Origin: an uncultured Mycoplasmatota bacterium
GTDB taxonomy: Bacteria > Bacillota_I > Bacilli_A > RF39 > UBA660
DNA length: 33,971 bases
Direction: 5' to 3'
Assembly (NCBI GenBank): GCA_900552975.1
Contig: UWSL01000004.1
Span: 1-33,971 of the forward strand
Numbering within the stretch: the first letter of the stretch is position 1; the number at the start of each line of letters is the position of its first letter. The notes beneath the pieces were generated by a model. The model made no database searches. It was not told the origin of the DNA and saw only the letters and a program-made list of their open reading frames with translations. Position numbers and translations under genes: made by a program. Shown here one piece after another: positions 24,188 to 31,366 of the stretch.

Positions 24188-25277
24188 GATTAAAAGTTTT
24201 GAAGATAGAAAGAAGTCTTTAATTGAATTAGGTAAAAAGAATGGATTTTTAACATTTGAGCAACTTGCTGATGCTTTAAAAGGTTTAGAAATAGATAATG
24301 ATTCACTAGATGAATTATATAATTGTTTTATGGAAAACAATATTGAAGTTGTAAGTGAAGAAGTAAATGACAATAATGAGGGAAATGGTAAGAGTAATCA
24401 AGAAGAAAATTTAGTTTTAACTGATGAAGAAATCACTAAGGATATTAATATTAATGACCCTGTTAGAATGTATTTAAAAGAAATTGGACGTATAAGTTTG
24501 TTAAGTCCAGAAGAAGAAGCAGAATTATCTATACGTATTGCAAATGGTGATGAAGCAGCTAAAAATATTTTGGCAGAATCTAATCTTCGTCTAGTTGTTT
24601 CAATAGCTAAGCGTTATGTTGGAAGAGGCTTATTATTCTTAGATTTAATTCAAGAAGGAAATATTGGCTTAATGAAAGCTGTTGAAAAATTTGACTATGA
24701 TAAAGGATATAAGTTTAGTACTTATGCAACATGGTGGATTAGACAAGCTATTACAAGAGCACTAGCTGATCAAGCTAGAACAATTAGAGTACCAGTTCAT
24801 ATGGTTGAAACAATTAATAAAATGGCTCGTATTCAAAGACAGATGACTTTGGAATTAAACAGAGAACCTTCTGAAGAAGAATTAGCTAATAAAATGGGAA
24901 TTACAGTTGATAAAGTTAGAGAAGTTATGAAAATAAGCCAAGATCCAGTTTCTTTGGAAACTCCAATTGGCGAAGAAGATGATTCACATTTAGGTGATTT
25001 TATTAAAGATGAAAGAAGCATGAGTCCAGAAGAATATGCGACTAATGAAATTTTAAAAGAGGAAATAAAGAATGTTTTACTTACTTTACAAGAAAGAGAA
25101 CAAGAAGTATTGGAATTAAGATTTGGTTTAGTTGATGGTACTAGTCATACTTTAGAAGAAGTTGGTAAAAAGTTTAATGTAACACGTGAACGTATAAGAC
25201 AAATTGAAGCTAAAGCATTAAGAAAATTACGTCATCCATCAAGAGCTAAAAAACTTAAGGATTTTTTAAATGATTAA
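24180..25277 (+). CDS. rpoD: Primary sigma factor RpoD (SigA)
   Basis: This 365-residue housekeeping sigma factor directs RNA polymerase to TTGACA/TATAAT promoters like those seen throughout this window. It has region 1.1 (residues ~5-60), region 1.2 (DPVRMYLKEIGRISLL, 93-108), region 2 (131-205, with NLRLVVSIAKRYVGRGLLFLDLIQEGNIGLMKAVEKFDY and the -10 reading helix), region 3, and region 4 (TLEEVGKKFNVTRERIRQIEAKALRKLRHP). The ATG at 24180 is chosen with AGAGGAAG upstream; the GTG at 24171 is too close to that site. It overlaps dnaG and trmK by eight bases each. Confidence 0.97.
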   Translation: MVEIKSFEDRKKSLIELGKKNGFLTFEQLADALKGLEIDNDSLDELYNCFMENNIEVVSEEVNDNNEGNGKSNQEENLVLTDEEITKDININDPVRMYLKEIGRISLLSPEEEAELSIRIANGDEAAKNILAESNLRLVVSIAKRYVGRGLLFLDLIQEGNIGLMKAVEKFDYDKGYKFSTYATWWIRQAITRALADQARTIRVPVHMVETINKMARIQRQMTLELNREPSEEELANKMGITVDKVREVMKISQDPVSLETPIGEEDDSHLGDFIKDERSMSPEEYATNEILKEEIKNVLLTLQEREQEVLELRFGLVDGTSHTLEEVGKKFNVTRERIRQIEAKALRKLRHPSRAKKLKDFLND

Positions 25278-25935
25278 ACTATCTGAAAGATTATTAAGTG
25301 TTGTTAATTTTATTGATATTGATGATGCTCTCGTAGATGTTGGGTGTGACCATGGCTATTTATCTATTTATTTAATGCAGAATAAGTTATGTCAGAAGGT
25401 TATAGCTACTGATATTAATCAAAATGCTTTAAATAATGCTATTTATAATATAAAGAGGAATAATTTAAATATTGAAACAATTTTGAGTGATGGTTTAGAA
25501 AAAGTTGATTTAAATAATATAAATACTTTGGTAATTACTGGAATGGGAACAGCAACAATTTTACATATTCTTAAATCTGCAGATTTAATCAATATTAGGA
25601 AAATTATTGTTCAATCAAATAATGATTATGCTCTTTTAAGAGAAAATATGAATAAGTTGGGTTATTATTTGGTAGATGATGATGAAGTCTTTGATAAAAA
25701 TATTTGGTATGTAACGATGAATTTTGTAAAATCTGAAAAGAAAAATGATTTAAATATAATAAATTATGGTTATTTAAATAATTCTTTATATTGTAATTAT
25801 TTAGTTGAAAAGTATAGAGATATTTTAAAAAAAATTCCTGACTATTTAATAGAGGAACGAAATCTATATTTAGATAAAATAGCATATATAGAGAAAAATT
25901 TAAAAAGTAAATATGTAAAAAAATGTAGACACTGA
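25270..25935 (+). CDS. trmK: tRNA (adenine(22)-N1)-methyltransferase TrmK
   Basis: This 221-residue protein matches TrmK, which makes m1A22 in bacterial tRNA. The SAM motif is DALVDVGCDHGYLSIYL (residues ~19-35), followed by KVIATDINQNALNNA and LVITGMGTATILHIL. The family usually has the LSERL start and the VDVGCDHGYL segment seen here, so the call is firm. It overlaps rpoD by eight bases, with AAGGA in the rpoD end. The Nif3-like gene that often follows trmK in Bacillus-type genomes is missing here. Confidence 0.9.
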   Translation: MIKLSERLLSVVNFIDIDDALVDVGCDHGYLSIYLMQNKLCQKVIATDINQNALNNAIYNIKRNNLNIETILSDGLEKVDLNNINTLVITGMGTATILHILKSADLINIRKIIVQSNNDYALLRENMNKLGYYLVDDDEVFDKNIWYVTMNFVKSEKKNDLNIINYGYLNNSLYCNYLVEKYRDILKKIPDYLIEERNLYLDKIAYIEKNLKSKYVKKCRH

Positions 25936-25959
25936 AAAATGATATAGTCTACATTTTTT
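25918..25959. terminator. Bidirectional terminator (trmK / small convergent gene)
   Basis: AAAAAATGTAGAC (25918-25930) pairs with GTCTACATTTTTT (25947-25959): 13 pairs across a 16-base loop, with A- and T-runs at the ends so it serves both directions. It contains the stops of both genes. Confidence 0.85.
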
Positions 25960-26194
25960 ATTGAAAAAATGTTGGTCCGTTATGATTGACGATTTTATAG
26001 TTTGATATATCTTTTGGGTGATTATTCTTAATTTGATTAATTTTATTATTGATATTTTGCAATGACGATTTTAAATCATCTTTTTTAGATATTAGTGGCT
26101 TTATCTGAGAATACAAGGGAAGAATTTGGTTGGCAATACTTAATGTCTTAGAAAGACCAGTGATTATTTTTATTAATGATAATCCATTATTCAT
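25958..26194 (-). CDS. Small protein of 78 residues, possibly YqfQ/VrrA-like
   Basis: A short protein with no cysteines and no long membrane segment. Residues ~5-35 (LIKIITGLSKTLSIANQILPLYSQIKPLISK) have a pattern resembling the core of YqfQ/VrrA proteins (a repeated Q-x-x-P-x-x-x-Q-x-x-P-L-I-like spacing). In Bacillus, yqfQ lies near trmK in the rpoD neighbourhood, which gives mild synteny support, but the orientation is reversed and the call is tentative. GAGGTA about seven bases before the ATG is a good ribosome binding site, and the gene is convergent with trmK. Confidence 0.6.
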   Translation of the reverse strand: MNNGLSLIKIITGLSKTLSIANQILPLYSQIKPLISKKDDLKSSLQNINNKINQIKNNHPKDISNYKIVNHNGPTFFQ

Positions 26195-26211
26195 ATAAAA
26201 TACCTCAATTT

Positions 26212-26217
26212 ATTATA
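26212..26217 (-). promoter_or_regulatory. -10 box of the small convergent gene
   Basis: TATAAT on the minus strand (26217-26212). The -35 region is weak. Predicted start ~26205 lies at the GAGGTA site, giving a leader of about ten bases. Confidence 0.45.
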
Positions 26218-26245
26218 TGTTTTTAGTTAACTTTTATTAAAATTA

Positions 26246-26254
26246 TGTTATAAT
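26246..26254 (+). promoter_or_regulatory. Extended -10 promoter of pilC-pilD
   Basis: TGT-TATAAT at 26246-26254, with TTAACT (26227-26232) as a weak -35 at 16 bases. Start near 26261, about 23 bases before the pilC ATG, with AGGAGGTGG between. Confidence 0.6.
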
Positions 26255-26283
26255 TTTAATGATAGGAAAGTAGGAGGTGGCTT

Positions 26284-27939
26284 ATGGATACTTTAGAAGA
26301 ACTTGAAACTGTGGAAACACTAAATACCCCAGCGCCAAATGTGAATGAAGTTAACAATGTCAGTAATCCTATTAATCAAGTAAGTCAAAATACCAATAAT
26401 ACTGGTAATGAAAATAATAGTGATAATAATGAGTCTCCAAAAGAGAGACCAACTTTTTTTATTAATTATATTTTTATTTTTATTGTTTTAGGAACGAAGC
26501 TGTTATTAAAAGAAGGAACGAATGCCTTTAATCCTAATACATTGATTGAAAATGTTTCTTCAACTGATGGGAATGTTCCTTTGACTAAACAAAACGCTGA
26601 AATAGAAAAGAAAAAAGAACGTATTAGAAGCAATCCAAAATATGTCAAAATGAAAGAAAATTTAGCAAATGAGTTGGCAGCTGGTGGTATTGGTCAAAAA
26701 TTAACAGAGCCTGTTTTGTTTCAGTATACGGTAATGGATCCTAAAGGTAAAGTTATTACAGGACGTTTCAATGGAGTATCTAAATTAGATGTTAATTCAT
26801 TTTTAGTTAATGAAGGATATGAAGTATTTAATATTGAAACTAATGATATGCTTAATTTTATTCATGGACATAGTAAAATAATGTCATTAAAGATGAGTAA
26901 TAAAGATTTGATTTTCTGGTTAACGCAGCTAAGTACTTATATAAAAGCTGGTATTCCTCTGGCTGATGCTGTTAGAATTTTGGCTAACCAAATGGGTAAA
27001 GGCAAAGAGTCATCAAAAAATCAAGTATTCAATGCTATAGTATATGAATTATCAATGGGAACTGCTTTTTCGGAAGCTTTGGATAAACAAGGTAATGTTT
27101 TCCCTTCACTTTTAATAAACATGTTAAAAGCCGCAGAAGCAACAGGTGATTTGGAATCAACACTTGACGAAATGGCTGATTATTATTCAGAAATTGAAGA
27201 AACTAAGCAACAAATGAAGAGTGCGATGACATATCCCGTTTTAGTTTTGCTTTTTGCTTTAGGTATTACTGTGTTTATTTTGACGTATATTGTACCACAA
27301 TTCGTTAGTATTTATGATGAAGCAGGTGTTACGCTTTCACCACTTACGGTATTTTTGATTGATTTGTCAGCTTTCTTGAAAAATTATTTAGTTGTATTAA
27401 TTGGTGTAATTGCGTTAATAGTTATAGCGATTGTTGTAATTTATAAAAATGTTCAACCGGTACGAAAGCAGATGCAAATATTTGCAATGCATGTTCCAGT
27501 ATTTGGTAAAATTATTATATATAATGAAATTACTATCTTTACAAAAACTTTTGCTTCATTGTTAAGGAGTAACGTTTTTATTACTGAAAGTATAGATATT
27601 TTGAGTAAGATTACAACAAATGAAATATTTAAAGAGATAATGTATGAGACGATTGGTAACATTGCTGTTGGAGAAAAAATAAGTGCTTCCTTTAAAGATA
27701 AATGGTGTATTCCAGATGTTGCTTATTTTATGATTCAAACTGGTGAATCAACTGGTGATTTAGCTAACATGATGCAAAAAGTAAGTGATTATTATGGTGG
27801 TTTACATAAATCAATGATAGGTCAAATGAAAGCATTTATTGAACCAGTAATGATTATTTTGATAGCAGTTATTGTTGGTGGTATCCTAATTGCTGTTATA
27901 TTACCAATGTTCGACTTATATGATAAGATATCTATGTAG
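26284..27939 (+). CDS. pilC: Type IV pilus/type II secretion inner-membrane protein PilC, with N-terminal extension
   Basis: A 551-residue inner-membrane platform protein of the PilC/GspF family. After residue ~144 it is classical: FQYTVMDPKGKVITGRFNG (N-terminal motif), a first GspF domain with FWLTQLSTYIKAGIPLADAVRIL and KAAEATGDLESTL, membrane segments, and a second domain with FTKTFASLLRSNVFITESIDIL, MIQTGESTGDLANMM and a final membrane segment. Residues 1-143 are unusual: an Asn/Thr-rich low-complexity stretch (1-52) and an additional hydrophobic segment (58-75, FFINYIFIFIVLGTKLLL). AGGAGGTGG precedes the ATG. It is first in an operon with the prepilin peptidase. The partner ATPase gene is convergent at 28762-30279. 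Confidence 0.9.
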   Translation: MDTLEELETVETLNTPAPNVNEVNNVSNPINQVSQNTNNTGNENNSDNNESPKERPTFFINYIFIFIVLGTKLLLKEGTNAFNPNTLIENVSSTDGNVPLTKQNAEIEKKKERIRSNPKYVKMKENLANELAAGGIGQKLTEPVLFQYTVMDPKGKVITGRFNGVSKLDVNSFLVNEGYEVFNIETNDMLNFIHGHSKIMSLKMSNKDLIFWLTQLSTYIKAGIPLADAVRILANQMGKGKESSKNQVFNAIVYELSMGTAFSEALDKQGNVFPSLLINMLKAAEATGDLESTLDEMADYYSEIEETKQQMKSAMTYPVLVLLFALGITVFILTYIVPQFVSIYDEAGVTLSPLTVFLIDLSAFLKNYLVVLIGVIALIVIAIVVIYKNVQPVRKQMQIFAMHVPVFGKIIIYNEITIFTKTFASLLRSNVFITESIDILSKITTNEIFKEIMYETIGNIAVGEKISASFKDKWCIPDVAYFMIQTGESTGDLANMMQKVSDYYGGLHKSMIGQMKAFIEPVMIILIAVIVGGILIAVILPMFDLYDKISM

Positions 27940-27947
27940 GTGATGGA

Positions 27948-28718
27948 ATGTTATTTGATATTTATGTAATAGTTTTCTTATTTATTATAGGAATGTTAAT
28001 GGGTTCATTTTATACGGTAGTCGGTCATCGACTACCGAATGATGAATCCATTGTTGCTCCTAGAAGTCATTGTAATAATTGCAATCATGTCTTAGCATGG
28101 TATGAACTTATTCCGGTAATTTCTTTTCTTATTCAGGGAGGACGTTGTCGAAAATGTAAAATTAAGTTATCTTTAATATATCCAATAATTGAAATGTTAA
28201 GTGGTTTTTTATTTGCTTTATCTTATGTTTTATATGGATTTAGTTATGAAATGATAGCTTTTATTATAATAAGTAGTGTTTTAATTACGATTTATGTAAG
28301 TGATTTCAATTATATGATTATTTTAGATGGTCCATTGATTATCGGAAGTTTACTAATTTTACTTTTGAAATTGTATTTTTTTGGTTTTAGGACTTTTGTT
28401 ATTTCAGTAGTAAGTGGCTTAGTAATGTTTATGTTTATGTATATTATTAAGTTAGCTGGAGATAAGTGGTTTGGTCGAGAGTCACTTGGTGGTGGAGATG
28501 TTAAACTATCTATTTTCTTTGGCTTTGTTTTTGGGGTACGTTTGGCAATGGTTAGCTTAGTTTTAGGTTCATTTTTAGCGTTTCCATATGCTTTATATTG
28601 TTCTTTTTCTGAAAATGGCAAAGAAATTCCTTTTGGACCTTTTTTAATAACTGGTTTATTAATTGTGTATATATATATGGAGCCAATAAAAGAGATACTA
28701 AATTTATTAATTTTTTAA
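27948..28718 (+). CDS. pilD: Prepilin peptidase (A24 family)
   Basis: This 256-residue aspartic membrane protease cuts and usually N-methylates pilins. It starts with FIIGMLMGSFYTVVGHRLP and has the zinc tetracysteine C42-x2-C45...C67-x2-C70 (HCNNCNHVLAWYELIPVISF...CRKC). The catalytic aspartates are expected in VSDFNYMIILDG (D119 or D127) and GGGDVKL (D184). About eight membrane segments fit the family. AGGTGA lies four bases before the ATG. It follows pilC by eight bases, so the two are co-expressed. The GxGD second motif is clear. Confidence 0.93.
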   Translation: MLFDIYVIVFLFIIGMLMGSFYTVVGHRLPNDESIVAPRSHCNNCNHVLAWYELIPVISFLIQGGRCRKCKIKLSLIYPIIEMLSGFLFALSYVLYGFSYEMIAFIIISSVLITIYVSDFNYMIILDGPLIIGSLLILLLKLYFFGFRTFVISVVSGLVMFMFMYIIKLAGDKWFGRESLGGGDVKLSIFFGFVFGVRLAMVSLVLGSFLAFPYALYCSFSENGKEIPFGPFLITGLLIVYIYMEPIKEILNLLIF

Positions 28719-28735
28719 TAATTTAGTTTTTTTTT
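28698..28735 (+). terminator. Terminator after pilD
   Basis: CTAAATTTATTAA (28698-28710) pairs with TTAATAATTTAG (28715-28726) with a one-base bulge, followed by nine Ts. Confidence 0.7.
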
Positions 28736-28739
28736 GCTT

Positions 28740-28763
28740 AAAAAAAGAGCTTTGTAAGCTCTT
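28740..28763 (-). terminator. Terminator after pilB
   Basis: On the minus strand AAGAGCTT, a three-base loop, AAGCTCTT and seven Ts (to 28740). It overlaps the pilB stop codon. Confidence 0.85.
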
Positions 28764-30279
28764 AATAATCGTCATCATCGTCATCATCATCATCAATATC
28801 ATAATCATCATAGTTGAAATCAGTACTAATATTATTGAAAGCACCTTGGTTGAAACTTAGTTGATCATCTGTTGGAATGTCATATGCTTCACCATTTTCC
28901 ATGATGATTTGTTGAGTTGGTTCTTTATTTTCTGGGATACTTTCATTTTTTGTTATTACTTCATTATTTTCTTTAGTAGTTTCATTTTTATCTTCTGTAA
29001 TAATAGTTTCTTCTTTTTCGTTATCTTCATCATGTGGAATAGGCATTTTACCCATTAAGGCCATACGTAATTCTTCATCACCTTCACCGAAGTCTGTTTC
29101 GATATCAATTATTCTAATGATTTCTTCAAAAGAAGTTAAACCATTTACGACTTTTTTTAGTCCATCTTGTAGTAAAGAAATAGTTTTATTATCACCATAA
29201 ACCATTTTTCTTAATTTTTCTTTTGGAGTATTGTTAGTAATAGCATCTTTTATATCTTGATCAACTTCAAGTACTTCATGGACAGGAATACGACCACGAT
29301 AGCCACCTAGACATTCAGAACACCCAACAGGAGTATATAAATTATCAATATCAATATTTATTGCTTTTTTAATTACTAGTTTTTCATAGTCAGTTGCGGG
29401 ACGAGAACCACGACATTTTGGACATAATTTTTTAGCTAATCTTTGAGAAATTATTCCTGAAATAGCAGTACCTAGCAGGTATCTTTCAATATCCATATCC
29501 AAAAGTCTTTCTATTGTATTTAAGGCATTGTTGGTGTGGATTGTAGATACAACTAAGTGGCCAGTGATAGCGGAACGAACAGCGATACGAGCAGTTTCAT
29601 CATCACGAATTTCTCCGATCATTATAACATCAGGGTCTTGACGAAGGATACTCCTTAAGGCACTGGCAAAAGTTAAGCCAATTTCTGACATAACTTGTAC
29701 TTGGTTTAGACCTTCAATTTTCATCTCGACAGGGTCTTCAACGGTAATAATATTCAATTCAGGTTTGTTTAAGGCTTGAAGCATGGCATAAGTTGTAGTT
29801 GATTTACCTGAACCAGTAGCACCAGTTGTTAGAATAATACCGTTGGGAAGACCTAACATTCTTTTTACTTTTTCAAGGTTTATATCAGAAAAACCAATAT
29901 TTTCGATTCCTTGTAAGCTTGTAGAATAGTCTAACACACGGATAACGACTTTTTCACCATCAACGATTGGAAGTGAAGACACACGCATATCCAAAGGTTT
30001 ACCGGCTAATTCGGTTTTTATTGCACCATCTTGTGGTAAACGTGATTCAGTGATATTCATACCAGCAATAATTTTAATACGAGTCGTCATGTTCTTTTTA
30101 ACAACGTCTGGAACATATGCATAATCAACTAAGTCACCATCGACTCTCATTCTTACTTTAAGTTTGTTAGGAGTTGGATCGAAGTGAATATCTGATGCAC
30201 GATTTTTTACGGCATCCGCCATAATTTCATTAACAATTTCTACTATTGGTTGCGTATCATAATCAAATTCACGAAACAT
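28762..30279 (-). CDS. pilB: Type IV pilus/competence assembly ATPase (PilB/GspE family)
   Basis: This 505-residue cytoplasmic hexameric ATPase drives pilus or pseudopilus assembly. It begins directly with the N2-like domain (VNEIMADAVKNRASDIHFDP) and lacks the N1 (MshEN-type) domain of longer PilBs. The ATPase has Walker A GATGSGKST (residues 153-161), ASP and Walker B boxes (DPDVIMIGEIRDDETARIAV), the His box (ITGHLVVSTIHTN) and a zinc tetracysteine (C286, C289, C320, C323). An unusual acidic, low-complexity tail of about 90 residues ends in nine consecutive Asp and Tyr. GGAGTGA lies five bases before the ATG at 30279; the ATG at 30294 has no site. It is convergent with pilC-pilD, not in their operon. 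Confidence 0.94.
   Translation of the reverse strand: MFREFDYDTQPIVEIVNEIMADAVKNRASDIHFDPTPNKLKVRMRVDGDLVDYAYVPDVVKKNMTTRIKIIAGMNITESRLPQDGAIKTELAGKPLDMRVSSLPIVDGEKVVIRVLDYSTSLQGIENIGFSDINLEKVKRMLGLPNGIILTTGATGSGKSTTTYAMLQALNKPELNIITVEDPVEMKIEGLNQVQVMSEIGLTFASALRSILRQDPDVIMIGEIRDDETARIAVRSAITGHLVVSTIHTNNALNTIERLLDMDIERYLLGTAISGIISQRLAKKLCPKCRGSRPATDYEKLVIKKAINIDIDNLYTPVGCSECLGGYRGRIPVHEVLEVDQDIKDAITNNTPKEKLRKMVYGDNKTISLLQDGLKKVVNGLTSFEEIIRIIDIETDFGEGDEELRMALMGKMPIPHDEDNEKEETIITEDKNETTKENNEVITKNESIPENKEPTQQIIMENGEAYDIPTDDQLSFNQGAFNNISTDFNYDDYDIDDDDDDDDDY
28770..28801 (-). repeat. GAT/GAC codon run encoding a poly-aspartate tail
   Basis: The plus strand shows a short run of imperfect GTC/ATC trinucleotides (about ten units), in frame with the pilB C-terminus and encoding nine Asp. 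Such runs can change length by slippage, which would alter only the tail length. Confidence 0.7.
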
Positions 30280-30308
30280 TAACTTCACTCCCATCTTATT
30301 CTTTTATA

Positions 30309-30337
30309 ATTATACAACAAGTATTTTTTTTACTCAA
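30309..30337 (-). promoter_or_regulatory. Promoter of pilB
   Basis: On the minus strand TTGAGT (30337-30332), 17 bases, TATAAT (30314-30309). Start near 30302, about 23 bases before the ATG at 30279. It is back-to-back with the valine T-box promoter. Confidence 0.75.
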
Positions 30338-30373
30338 TGTTTTTTATAGACTTTTAGTAAACTGGATTTAGGG

Positions 30374-30402
30374 TTGATTTTAAAAAATGGTTGTTTTATA
30401 AT
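30374..30402 (+). promoter_or_regulatory. Promoter of the valine T-box operon
   Basis: TTGATT (30374-30379), 17 bases, TATAAT (30397-30402). Start near 30409, upstream of the leader. The 349 bases between pilB and the HD gene hold this, the pilB promoter and the T-box. Confidence 0.8.
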
Positions 30403-30409
30403 ACATTTA

Positions 30410-30628
30410 AATACGTTGAACAAGAGGAGTAAGTTATAATATTTTAAAGAGAAATCTTGGTTGGTGAAAAAGATTATTTATTATAATTGAAGGTAGCTTG
30501 GGAGTAGTGTATCCGAATATACTAGTAAGATATAATGTTGGTCGCATTAAGACATAGAGATAGTTCATAACTATGAATTAAGGTGGTACCACGTTTAAGA
30601 CGTCCTTATGTAAGGATGTCTTTTTTTT
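30410..30628 (+). promoter_or_regulatory. Valine T-box riboswitch with terminator/antiterminator
   Basis: A tRNA-sensing leader for the valS operon. The Stem I distal region has GAGAAATC-TTGGTTGGTGAAAAA-GATT (around 30449-30474). GTA at 30493-30495 is the best candidate specifier and is a valine codon, matching valS downstream. The T-box core is AAGGTGGTACCACG (30580-30593), with antiterminator pairs AAGG with CCTT (30604-30607) and ACG with CGT (30601-30603) around TGGTACC. The competing terminator is GACGTCCTT (30599-30607) with AAGGATGTC (30612-30620), loop ATGT, then eight Ts. Uncharged tRNA-Val should allow read-through. The Stem I limits are approximate. Confidence 0.9.
30599..30628 (+). 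terminator. Regulated terminator of the valine T-box
   Basis: A nine-pair stem with one G-U pair and eight Ts; it shares bases 30601-30607 with the antiterminator, so the two structures exclude each other. Confidence 0.85.
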
Positions 30629-30643
30629 GGAAAGGAAAAAGGG

Positions 30644-31366
30644 ATGAAAGTGAATTATATAGAGGAAAAAGCTAAATTTAAGGAATATGTAGATAGTTTT
30701 GATATGCGTAATGAAAAAATATCTAATAAGTACTTTCATAGTTTACGAGTCATGGAGATTGCTAATCGTTTGGCATTATCTTTAAATTTTAATGAAGAAG
30801 AAATTTATATAAGTAATTTAATTGGTTTATTGCATGATATTGGTCGCTTTGAACAAGCTCGAGATTATGATACTTTTGTTGATGCTATTTCAATTGATCA
30901 TGGTGATTTGGGCTATGAAATATTGAAAAGTGGTTTAGTAAATGAATTTACAGATGATGAAAGAATAAAAAAAATAATTTTAATAAGTACCAAGAATCAT
31001 AATAAATTAAAAATAGAAGATGGTTTAACGGAAAAAGAAATAAAGTTTTGTAAATTGATAAGAGATGCTGATAAGTTAGATATTTTGAAGACACAATGTT
31101 TGGTAAACGATGAAATAAGACCATTAAAAAAAGTTTTATTTGATGATTTATATAATGATAAAATATGTAGGAATACAGATTGTGAGAATCAAACTGATAA
31201 AATAGTTAAATTAATAAGTTGGATTGCTGATTTTAATTATCCTTATTCATATCAATATTTGAAAGAACATAATATTATGGAAGAAAAAATTAAGTTATTG
31301 GGTAATGTTGAAGGAATTAATGAGTTGCGAGATTATGTAAATAAAAAAATAGAGGAGAGATGTTAA
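30644..31366 (+). CDS. HD-domain phosphohydrolase
   Basis: This 240-residue protein has the HD-superfamily metal residues in order: H32 (FHSLRVMEIA), H64-D65 (LLHDIGRFE), H86 (SIDHGDLGYEIL), H119 (TKNHN) and D143 (IRDADKLDIL). Such proteins hydrolyse phosphate bonds in nucleotides; the substrate (nucleotide, cyclic nucleotide or alarmone) cannot be read from sequence. No RelA/SpoT synthetase domain is present, and it is too small for a Rel protein. It is the first gene of the valine T-box operon, with AAAGGAAAAAGGG before the ATG, and its stop is immediately followed by the valS start. Confidence 0.8.
   Translation: MKVNYIEEKAKFKEYVDSFDMRNEKISNKYFHSLRVMEIANRLALSLNFNEEEIYISNLIGLLHDIGRFEQARDYDTFVDAISIDHGDLGYEILKSGLVNEFTDDERIKKIILISTKNHNKLKIEDGLTEKEIKFCKLIRDADKLDILKTQCLVNDEIRPLKKVLFDDLYNDKICRNTDCENQTDKIVKLISWIADFNYPYSYQYLKEHNIMEEKIKLLGNVEGINELRDYVNKKIEERC

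Noticed and set aside
25604..25885. 93-residue minus-strand frame inside trmK
   Set aside because: Asn/Leu/Tyr-rich shadow of A+T-rich coding sequence, with no start signals.
28310..28621. 103-residue minus-strand frame inside pilD
   Set aside because: Fully antisense to a firmly identified gene; Lys/Pro/Thr-rich, with no start signals.
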